Shown piece by piece: positions 1 to 11,206 of a stretch of 64,000 bases of DNA (the first letter of the stretch is position 1; each line of letters opens with the position of its first letter). The notes under the pieces are model-generated. The model did no database searches and was not told the DNA's origin. It saw only the letters and a list, made by a program, of their open reading frames with translations. The stretch is from Artemia franciscana. Taxonomy: Eukaryota; Arthropoda; Branchiopoda; Anostraca; Artemiidae. The stretch lies in the NCBI RefSeq assembly GCF_032884065.1, contig NC_088868.1, positions 5,777,626-5,841,625 of the forward strand. Direction: 5' to 3'. Both the position numbers and the translations under genes were made by a program.

Positions 1-571
1 AATTTGTCTGGATTTTAAGAGGTGGGCCTTAATTTTTACAGTTTGTGCTTGATTTTTTGTATTCTTCGGGATTTCTATGTGTTGGTCATAATGTTGTAGG
101 GGTTGGCCATGATTTCTACAGTTTGGTTTTGATTTCTCTGGTTTGGTCTGGATTTCTAGGGTTATCCCTGATTTTTATAAATCTGTCTGAATTTCTATGC
201 GTTCATAATGATTTTCCCTGAATGCCTGTGCATTGATTATGATTTCTATAAATTTTTTCCGGATTTCTATGTATTGATTATGATTTTTATGAATTCGTCG
301 GGATTTCTATGTATTGGTCATGAGTTTTTAGAGGTTAGCCTTGATTTTTACAATTTAGTCTAGATTTTTATGGTTTGGTCTTAATTTCTATGGTTTGATC
401 TGGATTTATAGGGTTGATCCTGATTTCTACGGTTTGGGCTTGATTTTTATGAATTCGTAAGGAATTCTAGTATTGGTCGTGATTTTTTAGAGATTGACCA
501 TGATTTCTATGGTTTGGTGGATTTGTAGGGTTGACCCTGGTGAATTCGTCTGGATTGCAATGTATTGGTTA
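1..571. repeat. Degenerate minisatellite A, left part
   Basis: Short words such as gatttctatg, gaattcgtctgg and tggtttggtctgg recur irregularly every 30-40 bp, with heavy divergence between units. The same word set resumes at 3276-4220, so this array was apparently continuous before the (TA)n and the Penelope-like element split it. No coding frame is credible here. Confidence 0.8.
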
Positions 572-717
<146 letters not shown>

Positions 718-2498
718 CCAGTTTTAACTTATAAATTTTCAAAAACTATTGGGCAAATTATTTTTAATTATAATTTAATACTAAAAAAACTAGATAGTGA
801 TATAAATTGGAAACCGGTTTGTAATTGTAAGCAACTTGGCCCATTTGTAAATCCTATTTACAAACATGTTATAACAGGGGACTTGTCAATAATAAAGCAT
901 GATGATCTTCAAATTATAATGAATAAAGGGGCTAATTTCCGTCTTTCTCATCATCTGAAACCATCGAGTGTTCTTGATGGCTTGGAAAATGATTTTGATT
1001 TATTTATTGATAAGTGGTGTAAGAAAGAGAATAAAAATAGAGAGAGTTTTCAAAGTTGGAAGAATTTAATTATTAGTAGAGTAAGAAATAAAATATATTC
1101 TAACTTAAAAAATAGTAACACTAAATCATTATTTTATAATGCGAAGATTAAACAAGCAATTGCTAATCTAAAGAATGAATTTGTAATTGTGCCAGTGGAT
1201 AAAGCTAATAATAATTTTGCTATAATTTGTCAGAAGCTGTATTGTGATATCTTAAAAAGGGAGCTATGCACAACTAATGTTTATGAAAAGGTAAATATAG
1301 AGGATGAGAATTTAATTGAAAAGACTGAAGAAATACTTTTTAAAAATTTTAATATTAAAATAAATGACAATGATAAAAAGTTCCCTTTCCTATATTGGAC
1401 AGTAAAATTTCATAAGAATCCCCCTAAACCACGGTTTATTGCTGGAGCAGCTAAATGTCCAACCCGCATTGCTGCTACTGACCTCTCTTTAATTTTAAAG
1501 GAAATTGTAAATAAACTTAAAACCTATTGTTCTGGTATTAAAAAATTTTCGAATTTTAATCCATATTGGAGTGTTAATAATTCACTGCAGGTGATAGATT
1601 CTTTAACAATGGTTTCAGCTAAAAGAATTGAGTCTTTCGATTTTGCGACAATGTATACTAATTTATCACTTAATTTAGTGTTTGATAATTTAAAAACTGT
1701 TATAAAGAAATCTTTCCTCTTATCTAGTAAAAGGTTCTTAAAAATAGACAGTTATAATAAAAAAGCTATATGGACAAACTGCTTTAATACTACAGTTAAC
1801 TTGAGATGTTACAGCTTGGATATGATTTTTGAGTTATTGGAATTTGTTTTATACAATACTTATATAAGATTTGGGGGTGATTTGTACAAGCAAATTATGG
1901 GAATTCCCATGGGGGGGAATGCCAGCCCATTTATAGCTGACTTGTTTTTAAGTCAACTAGAATATAAATATATGATGGATAAGAATAATCCAATTAATTT
2001 AAAACATGCTTTGTCAAATAATAAAAGATATTTAGATGATATTTTGGTCTTAAATTGTAAGGATTTCATTGATATTTCTAAAAATATATATATCCATCAG
2101 AGCTTATTCTTGAGCCTTGTCATGTCGCTGGTCATGAAGATCATTTCTTAGATTTAAATATTAATATTTGTGATAATAATAAATTAAGTTTTAAAATGTA
2201 TAATAAAACGGATGATTTTGATTTTGAAGTGATTAGTTTCCCATTCCCTGAAAGTAATATACACTCAAATATCACGTATTCAGCGTTTTTCTCACAGTTA
2301 CTTCGTTATGCAAGGATTTGTAGTAATTATATTGATTTTAAAAATAGATGTAAAATCTTAAGCCAAAAATTGATATCAAGAGGTTTTTCTGCAAATAAAT
2401 TAACTTGGCAATTTAAAAAATTTAGTTTTCATTATAACGAACTTTTAAATAAATATCAAAAGAATTATCTAGAAATACTTAAAGAAATTTTTAACTAA
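718..2498 (+). pseudogene. PLE reverse transcriptase, one frameshift
   Basis: The element's RT would copy its RNA at the insertion site. Visible PLE hallmarks are a leading segment with a CNC pair and [10 protein letters not shown], palm motif A in [11 protein letters not shown], motif B in [17 protein letters not shown] and motif C in RYLDDIL. The C-terminal thumb part (FPFPESNIHS and LRYARICSNY) lies in another frame from 2196. Comparison with copy 2 shows a 2-nt AT insertion near 2087-2094 as the cause of the shift. The true N-terminus is missing because the frame runs into (TA)n, and any methionine in that repeat is meaningless. The catalytic YLDD is intact, unlike in copy 2, but the protein is not expressible as one chain. 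Confidence 0.85.
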
Positions 2499-2830
2499 TT
2501 TCGGAGGTTCGAGAAATGTTGTCACAACGCCATTTATTTTTAATTGTGTTTCTAATTGAGCGGATTTTTTTAATAAATTAGCCACATGGTAAAGATGAAT
2601 TCTATAATTGTTTAGTTCATTCAGGTTTTTTGCAATGTGTTAGTATTTGTGATTTGGTAAAATTTATAATATTTAGTTTACCTATTGTTGCTAAAGGGAG
2701 GGATATATTAATAGGATAAGCTTGTTTTGGTTTTACTTGGTTGTTTTACATTTGCTGTTTGTTTTTTTTCATGGGCATGTATTTTGGGGGTGATACCTGA
2801 CGCGGGGATGCCATGGATATTCTGTGGTAG

Positions 2831-2921
2831 CCACAACACTGTGCTGGGTAGAGAATTTAGAGTGGCGAAACCCTATATAGGCCAGTGTATTCTCCTGATG
2901 AGCCCTTATGTTGGGTGTTGC
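2831..2921 (+). other. Hammerhead-like core motifs in PLE 3' region
   Basis: CGAAAC (2866-2871) and CTGATGAG (2895-2902) match the two conserved hammerhead core strings, and GGC at 2864-2866 can pair with GCC at 2902-2904. PLEs are known to carry hammerhead ribozymes in their terminal repeats. Both PLE copies keep these strings. The order (GAAA before CUGAUGA) would require a type II permutation, and I cannot find a convincing stem III with a cleavable UH. Activity is therefore doubtful. Confidence 0.25.
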
Positions 2922-3214
2922 CTCTGAATTATTTGTCTATATTATTTTTTCTATTGTTTGGTAAATGACGACTTATACTTATTGACGACATGACTGCCTG
3001 TCCATGGATTATTCTTTATGGTTGATTGTGTGTGGCTATGCTGTTTGACCTATGTGATTGTATGGATGAGTAGGGTTAAGGCCTCATTCAAGTGCTGGTC
3101 TATATTAATCACTAATTTAGGAAAACAGTCTTCCTTTTCTCCTTCTGTCTCTTTTTTTTTTTTTTTTTTTTTTTGTGTGTGTTTGTGCTGTAGCATTGGT
3201 GATTTCTCTTTTCA

Positions 3215-3216
<2 letters not shown>

Positions 3217-3275
<59 letters not shown>
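3217..3275. repeat. (AT)n microsatellite, 3' flank of PLE copy 1
   Basis: Pure AT dinucleotides follow directly on the PLE 3' end. A ~23-bp poly(T) lies upstream at about 3151-3173. Minisatellite A resumes right after it. Confidence 0.95.
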
Positions 3276-3276
<1 letters not shown>

Positions 3277-4220
3277 ATTTTGATTTCAGTGGGATTTTTC
3301 TGGATTTGTATGGACCGGTCATTATTTGTCCTGATGTCTATGGTTTGGTCTGGATTTTTAGGATTGACCCTGATTTTCATGAATTCGTCTGGTTTTCTAT
3401 CCATTGGTTATGATTTCTATGAATTCCTCTGAATTTCTATGCATTGGTTTTAATTTCAGTGGGATTTTTCTGGATTTCTGCGGACCAGTCTTGTTTTCTA
3501 CAGTTTGTTTTGATGTCTCTGATTTGGTCTGGATTTTTACAGTTGATCCTGATTTTTATGAATTCATGTAGATTTCCATGCATTGCGTATGCTTTCTGTG
3601 GGTTTCTTTTGAATTTCTGTGTATTGGTTATGATTTTTATGAATTCATCGGGAATTCTATGTGTTGGTCATTATTTTCTAGAGGTTGGCCTTGAGTTCTA
3701 CAGTTAGGTCTTGATTTCTCTGGTTTGGTCTGGATTGCTAGGGTTGTCCCTAATTTGTACTGTTTTGTCTCGATTTTTATGAATTTATCTGGATTTTAAG
3801 AAGATGGCCTTAATTTCTATAGTTTGATCTTGATTTTAATGAATTCCTCGGGGTTTCTATCTATTTCTCATGATTTTTTAGAGATTAACATGATTTGCAC
3901 AGTTTGATCTTGATTTCTATTGTGTGGTCTTGATTTTTCATTTTTATTGTTTGGTCTGGATTTCTAAAGTTGCCTCTGATTTCTATGGAATTGTGTGGAT
4001 TTATATGCATTGTATACGATTTCTATTAATTTCTTCTGGATATCTATGAATTGGTTATGATTTCTTTGGGATTCTTCTGGATTTCTATGGACCAGTCTTG
4101 ATTTCTACAGCTTGTCTTGATGTCTTTTGTGTGGTCTAGATTTTAGGATCTACCCTTTTTTTTATGAATTTGTATTGATTTCCATGCAGTGCTTATGATT
4201 TCTATAATTCCTCCAGAACT
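3276..4220. repeat. Degenerate minisatellite A, right part
   Basis: Same word set as 1-571 (gatttctatg, gaattcgtctgg, ggatttctatg). It ends at ctccagaactgttaaggtc, where the AAAACAGAAGACAC-type array begins. The A/B junction at about 4162-4260 recurs inverted at about 7955-8075. Confidence 0.8.
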
Positions 4221-4227
4221 GTTAAGG

Positions 4228-5159
4228 TCAAAAAAAAAAAAAAAAGTGAAACGTAATAAATCAAAAGACACTTCAAAAAGAAGCTTTTATGGTGAAACGT
4301 AACAAAACAGAAGACACTGAAAAAAAATCTTAAAGGGGAAACGGAACAAAACAGAGGACGCTGAAAAAAGCTTTAAAGGTGAATCATAACAAAACAAAAG
4401 AAGAAACTTGAAAAAAAAATTAAGGGGAAACGTAACAAAACAGAAGACACTTTGAAAAGAACTTTTCTTCGTAAGAATCATAGGAATCGTAACAAAACAA
4501 AAGAAGACACTTGAAGGGAAACGTAACAAAACAGAAGACACTTTGTAAAAAAATCTTTTAAGGTGAAACATAACAGAACGGAAAACACTGTGAAAAAAAC
4601 TTTCATGGTGAAATGTAACAAAACAGAAGATATGTTGAAAAAACAACTTTAAGATGAAATGTATAAAACAGAAGTCGAATTGAAAAAAAACTATTAAGGT
4701 GAAACGTAACAAAACAGAAGACACTTTGAAAAAAACTTTTAATATTGAACGTAACAAAACAGAAGAACACTTTGAAAAAAAAAACAGTTTTAGATGAAAG
4801 GGAACAGAACAGGAGACACTTTGAAAAAAAAAAACTTTAAGCTGAAATGTAATAAAACAGAAGAACACTTTGAAAAAAAAACTTTAAATGTGAAATGTAA
4901 CAAAGCAGAAGACACTTTGAAAAAAAAAACTTTTAATATTTAACGTAACAAAACAGAAGGCACAATGAAAATAAAGCTTTTAAGGTGAAATGTAACAAAA
5001 CAAAAGGCACACACTTTGAAAAAAACAACTTTAAGGTGAAATGTAATAAAACAGAAGAACATTTTGAAATTTTTTTTTAGATGAAACGGAACAGAAAAAG
5101 AGACACTTTGAAAAAAAAAACTTCAAGTTGAAATGTAATAAAACAGAAGAACACTTTGA
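4228..5159. repeat. Minisatellite B (~46 bp), left part
   Basis: About 20 degenerate tandem units of roughly 45-50 bp, each containing aaaacagaagacactttg, an A-rich run and ttaaggtgaaatgtaac. Poly(A) tracts vary in length, so frames shift between units. A long minus-strand open frame across it is compositional rather than a gene. The array resumes at 7064 after an inserted element. Confidence 0.9.
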
Positions 5160-7063
5160 TGACAAGAGCTAAGAGCTCATATGGCACTTGTGACGAGGCC
5201 GGAAGAGCCAAGAGCTCAAAAGGGTGTGAGCTCTAGCAAAATTCTAAGAATAAATAGATTGATTTAAAAGGAAAATCAGAGGTTTAATGCCGGTTTGGAT
5301 TTAAAATAAGGGCTCTGAGTCACGAGGCCCTTCCAAGTATCAAAATTCATTAAGATCCGATTTCCCAATCGTAAGTTAAAAATACCTCATTTTTTCTAAT
5401 TGTTCCTTTCCCTTCAGCCCCCCAGATGGTTGAATCGGGGAAAACAACTTTATCAAGTCAATTTTTGAAGCTCCCTGAGACGCCTACCAATTTTCATCGT
5501 CCTAGCACGTCCAGAAGCACCAAACTCGCCAAAGCACTGAATCCCACCCCCTAACTCCCCAAAGAGAGCAGATACAGTACGGTAACGTCAATCATGTATC
5601 TACGACATTTGTATATTCTACTCACCATGTTGCATTCCGATCTCTTCACTCTAAGCGTTTTCCCGGATTTCTGGTTTTCCCCTCCAACTCCCCCAATGTC
5701 AACAGATCTGGTCGGGATATGAAAAAAGAGCTCTGAGACATAAGCTCCTTCTAAATATCAAATTTCATTAAGAGCAGGTCATCCGTTCTTAAGAAAATAC
5801 CTCAATTGTTTTAATTTTTCCAAATTAAAATCCCCCAGCTCCAACAAAGAGAATGAACCCGTTCCAATTATGTCAATCACGTATCTATAACTTGTGCCTT
5901 TTCTTCCCATCAAGTTTCATCCCAGTCTCTCCACTCTAAGCGTTTTCCAAGATATTCAGTTTCCAAGATTTCTCTTTCCCCCTCCAACCCCCTATGTCCC
6001 CGGATCCGATTCGAATTAAAAATGGAGCATCTAAGACATAAGATCCTTCTATATATCAAGTTTTATCAAGATCCGATCACCCATTCTAAAGGTAAAGATA
6101 CCTCAATTTTTGCGTTTTCCAAGAATTCCGGTTTCCCCCTCCAACTCCCCCCAAGGTCAGTAGATCCGGTCGGGATTTCAAATGAGAGCTCTAAAGCATA
6201 ATATCCTTCTAAATTTCAAATTTTATTAGGATCTGATCACCCGTTCTTAAGTTACAAATACCGCATTTTTTCAAGTTTTTTCGACTTACCCCCCCCAACT
6301 CCACCAAAGAGAGCGGATCCGGTTTGGTTATGTTAGTCACGTATCTTGGACTTGTGCCTATTCTTCCCACCAAGTTTCATCCTGATCTCTCTGCTTTAAG
6401 TGTTTTCCAAGAGTTCCGGTCCCCCCCCCCCCAATGACACTGGATCCGGTCGGGATTTAAAATTAGATATCTGAGTTACGAGGTCTTTCTAAGTATGAAA
6501 TTTCATTAAGATCTGATCACTCCTTAATAAGTTAAAAATACCTCGTTTTTTGTAATTTTCAGAATTGCCCCCCCCAACTCCCCCAAAGAGAGCGGGTTCG
6601 CTCTGGTTATGTTAATCACGTATCTAGGACTTCTACTCATTTTTTCCACCCAAGTTTCATCCCGATACCTTAACTCAAAGCATTTTCCAAGATTTTAGGT
6701 CCCCCCTCAACTCCCCCCCCTGATGTCACCAGATCTGGTCAGGATTTAAAATAAGAGCTCTGAGATACAAGTATCCTTCTAAATATCAAATTTCATCAAG
6801 ATCCAATAACCCGTTCTTAAGTTAAAAGTACCCCTTTTTTCTAATTTTTCCAATTTAACCGTCTCCAAACTCCCCCCCCCCCAGATGATCAAATGGGGGA
6901 AACAATAGTTTCTAATTTAATCTAGTCTGGTTTCTGATATGTGTGCCTAATTTCTTCGTCCTAGCTAACCTGGAAGTGCCTAAAGTAGCGAAACCGGGAC
7001 AGACAGACCGACCGACAGAATTTGTGATCTCTATACGTCACTCGGTAGATACCAAGTGCCATA
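5160..7063 (+). mobile_element. 1.9-kb element with internal ~285-bp tandem repeats
   Basis: The element sits inside a single unit of minisatellite B: cactttga on the left and the A-run plus ctt on the right. Near the left end are a hairpin GAGCTaagAGCTC (5166-5178) and TATGGCACTTG (5180-5190). The right end has the inverse CAAGTGCCATA (7053-7063). The interior is tandem units of about 285 bp, one shortened to about 174 bp, each with agatccgatcacccgttc, C-runs and aagcgttttccaag. No protein is encoded. Subterminal inverted repeats, an end hairpin and internal tandem repeats resemble non-autonomous Helentron/DINE-like elements, but that is only a suggestion. Related copies lie at 41036-43674 and 18652-18885. 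Confidence 0.75.
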
Positions 7064-7945
7064 AAAAAAACTTCTAACATGTAACTTAAGAAAACAGAAA
7101 ACGATTTGAAAATAAAGCTTTTAAGGTGAAATCTAACAAAACAGAAGATACTGAGAGAAAATAACTTTAAGGTGAAGCGTAATAAAACAGTAGACACTTT
7201 GAAAAAAAAATTTTAATATGTAACTTAACAAAACCGAAGACACTTTTAAAATAAAGCTTTTCAGGTGAAATGTAACAAAACAGAAAATACTGAGAGAAAA
7301 AAAAAACTTTAAGGTGAAGCCTAATAAAACAGTAGACACTTTGAAAAAAAACTTTTAATATGTAACTTAACAAAACCGAAGACACTTTTAAAATTAAGCT
7401 TTTAAGTTGAAATGTAACAAAACAGAAGACACTTTAAAAAAAAACTTTAATATGTAACTTAACAAAACAGAAAACACTTTGAAAATAAAGCTTTTAAGGT
7501 GAAATGTAACAAAACAGAAGACACTTTGAAAAAAACTGTTAATATGTAACTTAACAAAACAGAAAACACTTTGAAAATAAACTTTTGAGTTGAAATGTAA
7601 CAAAACAGAAGATACTGAAAAAAAAACTCTAAGGTGAAGCTTAATAAAACAGTAGACACTTTGAAAAAAGAAACTTTTAATATGTAACTTAACAAAACCG
7701 AAGACACTTTTGAATAAAGCTTTTAAGGTGAAATGTAACAAAACAGAAGATACTTAAAAAAAACTTTTAATATGTAACTTAACAAAACAGAAAACACTTT
7801 GAAAATAAAGCTTTTAAGGTGAAATGTAATAAAACAGAAAACACTTAAAAAAAAAAACGTTTAATGTGTTACATAACAAAACAGAAGACACTTTGAAAAT
7901 AAAGCGTTTAAGCTGAAATGCAACAAAATAGAAGACACTTTTTCC
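7064..7945. repeat. Minisatellite B, right part
   Basis: Tandem units with aaaacagaagacactttg, gtgaaatgtaac and ttaatatgtaacttaac. Alternating unit subtypes give a roughly 90-100 bp two-unit period in places. The frames on the minus strand are repeat artefacts. Confidence 0.9.
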
Positions 7946-8075
7946 AAAGTGTTTCATGTTTATTTTTACGTTTCACCTTACATTTTTCTCTTTTGTTACT
8001 TTTTACCTTAAAAATTCTGGATGAATTCATAGAAATCATAAACATTGCATAAAAATCGATACAAATTCACAAAAA
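7946..8075. repeat. Inverted copy of the A/B array junction
   Basis: At about 7940 the array turns over (cactttttccaaagtg). From there to 8075 the sequence is the reverse complement of the minisatellite A-to-B junction at about 4162-4260. The whole 4162-8075 block is thus bounded by imperfect inverted repeats of about 100 bp. Confidence 0.7.
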
Positions 8076-9197
8076 GGTATCAAGGTATCAGGTATGCCTA
8101 AAAAGGTATCACTATGGGCCTAGGCCTTAGGTATCATGGTAGACTCTGTAGGTAGGTATTATCAATACATATCCTGTTGAGTAGAATTGCCCCCCTTCAC
8201 AGATTTTGGGTGTGCGGACCCTAGAAAAATAGCATTTTGATATCCTTAGGTCTTTTTTTAGGCATTTTTTTAGGCATTTTGGTCTTTGGTATCCATAGAC
8301 AACCATTCATGATGGAAATCCTATGACGGGAATTGGTTCTCACCTACCCCCCTCATAAAGATCCCCTAGTGGCACGACTTGGGTGCTAGCCGTTACCCCT
8401 CCCGGTGGATGTCAGCCTTGAAAACCTCTTCTGCTTGATATCACTGTGACAACAATACAGGTCCCCGATGCCCCCAGGTAAACATCAGGGGAAGTTCGGA
8501 TGACGAAAAGGTTGAAAATTGTCATGGAAACTTGGACGAATAGCATTGATTGTATGAAAAGTAGCTCTTATTCGCTGGGAAGTTCTATCATAATCGGACA
8601 ATCAATTATGGTAGAAACCGATATTATAAAACATATAAACTACCGTCCTCACAGAGGCAAGACCTTGTCTGGGCTCCCAAATGGGACAAGTAGGATTTCG
8701 CCAATCGGGGTTGTATCATCTGTTGAAACCTTGTAACGAAAGGTTCTCTAAGGATAAGAGGGTTGGTGGTACGGAATGTCTCTTCGTGTCTGAATTTTTT
8801 CAAAGCTATGGTTTTGGTGGCAAAGCCACCAAAACCATAGTTTGTTTTGTCTCACTGCTAGGGGATGTAGTTGAAATTTCAGAAATAGTCGTTTGTGGAG
8901 GAAGTAGGGGAAAAACGAACTCAAAATTTTGTGCAAGAGGGTGAGTGTCAGAAACCAGAAAATACTAACTTTTAAACACTCACTAGACCACTTTTCGATC
9001 ATTTGTTTACTTTAAAAGTATTTCTATTTAATCTTTTATTTCATCTAACATTTGTTTTTCTATCCCGTAGTAGCTGTGTTTCAGTGTCCCACTGAATGGT
9101 TTAAGGTTTAACAAATTATAGGCTGAAGATTTAGTGTGGAAAACTAAATATTCTCAATTATTATCTCATTTATTTACGACGATTCAATAAAAAAAGA
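8076..9197. other. Unassigned sequence with a perfect 16-bp hairpin
   Basis: No gene is recognised here. Short open frames at 8500-8944 have no family I recognise. At 8806-8840 there is a perfect inverted repeat with 16-bp arms (ctatggttttggtggc) and an AAA loop. At 8070-8170 the word ggtatc recurs several times. Confidence 0.6.
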
Positions 9198-10874
9198 CAA
9201 GTTTTTTTTAAATGAAAGTAAGGAGCGACATTAAAACTTAAAACGAACAGAAATTACTCCGTATATGAAAGGGGCTTTTCCTCCTCAACGCCTCCCTCTG
9301 TACGCTAAAGTTTGACTTTAAAAAAAAGGAAAACACTTTAGCGTAAAGAGCGGAGCGTTGAGGAAGAAAAGCCCCTTTCATATAAGGAGTAATTTCTGTT
9401 CGTTTTAAGTTTTAATGTCGCTCCTTACTTTTATTTAAAAAAACCTTGTTTTTTTTTTATTTCTGGACGTTTTTTAATTCATGCATATTTTGATCTTAGC
9501 TCTCCGCACATAAATAATTAAAACGAAATTTGCATATTAATTTTCATTTTGGCTAAATGGCTTTCTCATAGTTTTAATCGGAAGATTTTGAGAAAAAAGG
9601 AGAGAAGGAGGAAGCCTAGTTGCCCTCTAATTTTTTTGATTACTTAAAAAGGCAACTAGAACTTTTAATTGTGTTTAACATTTTCATTAGTAAAAAATAT
9701 ACGTAATTTACGAATTAACTTACGTAACGAACTATATTCGTATATTTTTATTGCGTATATGAGGGAGTTCACCCCTCGTCGATACCTCGCTTTTTACACT
9801 AAAGCTTAAATTCTGTCCCAATTCCTTAAGAATGACCCTTGAATCACAAAGGCCGTAGAATAAATAGTTGAAAATACTAAAAATACTTTCGCGTAAAGAG
9901 CGAGGTATTACGAGGAGGTAAACCCCTCATATGCGCAATAATGTCTCCTCGTTTTAAGTTTTAATGCTGCTCCTTACTTTCAGTAGAAAAAACTTCTCAT
10001 ATTTATTTTTCCCTTGTTTTTTTTTTAAATAATGCAAAAAAACCTGCGCCCCCTTCATTGAAAGTCTTTTCCCCCATGAGAAGTATTTCCTTGGAAAGAT
10101 CCTCCCGCGTAACCCCCCCCCCCCCAACCTCAACTCTCCCTCCCAAACCAAAAAAAAATCCCCCTTAAACCGTCCGTACACTTCCTAGTAACCATTACTA
10201 TATGTAAACACAGGTCAAAGTTTGTAACTTCCAACCCCTCCCAGGGAGACTGCGGGGTAGTAAGTCGTCCCCAAAGACATAGTTATTAGGTTTTTTTACT
10301 ATAGTGAATAAAATGGCTATCTCAGAATTTTGATCCGGTGACTTTTGGAAAAAAATTAGCGTGGGAGGGGGCCTAGGTGCCCTCAAATTTTTTCGGTCGC
10401 TTAAAAAGGGCACTAGAACTTTTAATTTCCGTTAGAATGAGCCCTCCCGCGACATTCTAGGACGACTGGGTCGATACGATCACTCCTGGGGAAAAAAAAA
10501 AACTAAAAACAAATAAACACGCATCCGTGATTTGTCTTCTGTCAAAAAATGCGAAATTCCACATTTTTGTAGATAGGAGCTTGAAACTTCTACAATAAGG
10601 TTCTCTGATATGCTGAATCTGATGGTGTGATTTTCGTCAAGATTGTATGACTCTTAGGGGGTGTTTTCCCCTATTTTCTAAAATGAGGCAAATTTTCTCA
10701 GGCTCGTAACTTTTGATAGGTCAGACTAATCTTGATGAAAGTTATATATTTGAAATCAGCATTAAAATGCAATTTTTTGATGTAGCTATTGGTATCAAAT
10801 TCTATTTTTTAGAGTTTTGGTTACTATTGAGCCGGGTCGCTCCTAACTACAGTTCGTTACCACGAACTGTTTGA
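9198..10874 (-). mobile_element. Foldback-rich element F, copy 1
   Basis: A non-coding repeat of about 1.7 kb. Its 5' end (at 10874, reading minus) is TCAAACAG followed by a 20-bp near-palindrome (cagttcgttaccacgaactg, 10850-10869) and a GGAGCGACC motif. The 3' end is a long foldback module at 9211-9435. A second foldback-type module lies at about 9740-9980. Copy 2 is head to head at 11207-12710, and copy 3 at 21705-23449 is the best reference. It encodes no protein. It is a non-autonomous DNA element by inference. Confidence 0.75.
9211..9435. repeat. Foldback module with ~100-bp arms
   Basis: tgaaagtaaggagcgacatt, cgaacagaaattactccg and ctttacgctaaag-type strings are followed, after a short loop around 9318-9335, by their reverse complements ending in gtcgctccttac. 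As single-stranded DNA or RNA it would form one long hairpin. Full or partial copies of the module occur at 12450-12700, 23193-23437, 36745-36930 and 63341-63582. Confidence 0.9.
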
Positions 10875-11206
10875 ATAGTATGACAGTATGACGTTATTAT
10901 AAAAGTATGGCGAATACCAGGTTCGTCTCCCTTGAGCGTACAATGATTTACAAAGAAACGTTCCATATAAATTCATGTATCTTGACAAAAACAAATCTAA
11001 TGCTGTATCGCATTATCACAAGTCTACCTACATTTGTTTATTGCAAAAATACAAGGAGAATTTAGGACATTGCTAGCATACAATGTACTGAAACTATTAA
11101 AATAGATGCTTAAACCGGTTTTAAACCGGTGAAGAAACAAAAAGGAGACACTTCACTGCTTCCATTGAAAAATATGGTTTTCGTTGGTGCACGAGATGAG
11201 GGACAA
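10875..11206. other. Spacer between two head-to-head F elements
   Basis: About 330 bp of non-repeated sequence. It includes a local direct repeat, aaaccggttttaaaccggtg, at about 11112-11131. No gene is seen. Confidence 0.6.

Larger units (their letters stand above)
718..3216 (+). mobile_element. Penelope-like retroelement (PLE), copy 1
   Basis: This is a 5'-truncated Penelope-like element consisting of a reverse-transcriptase reading frame (718-2498) and about 700 bp of 3' sequence. A second copy lies at 23464-25803 on the other strand and is nearly the same throughout, including the 3' region. The 3' end is ttttcatgatatata, merging directly into (AT)n, and the 5' end also abuts (TA)n. No GIY-YIG endonuclease follows the RT. 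That fits either PLE clades with an N-terminal endonuclease (Naiad/Chlamys type), whose N-terminus would be lost here, or an endonuclease-less clade. Clade assignment is inference. Confidence 0.85.

Noticed and set aside
4287..4868. 193-codon minus-strand open frame rich in Phe, Ser and Val, and similar frames at 6961-7741
   Set aside because: They follow the ~46-bp minisatellite B unit. The repeating peptide is a by-product of the array, and poly(A) length changes shift the frame.
8500..8944. Two overlapping plus-strand open frames of about 80 codons
   Set aside because: No recognisable family, no conserved partner in the window, and part is a perfect palindrome. They are left unassigned.
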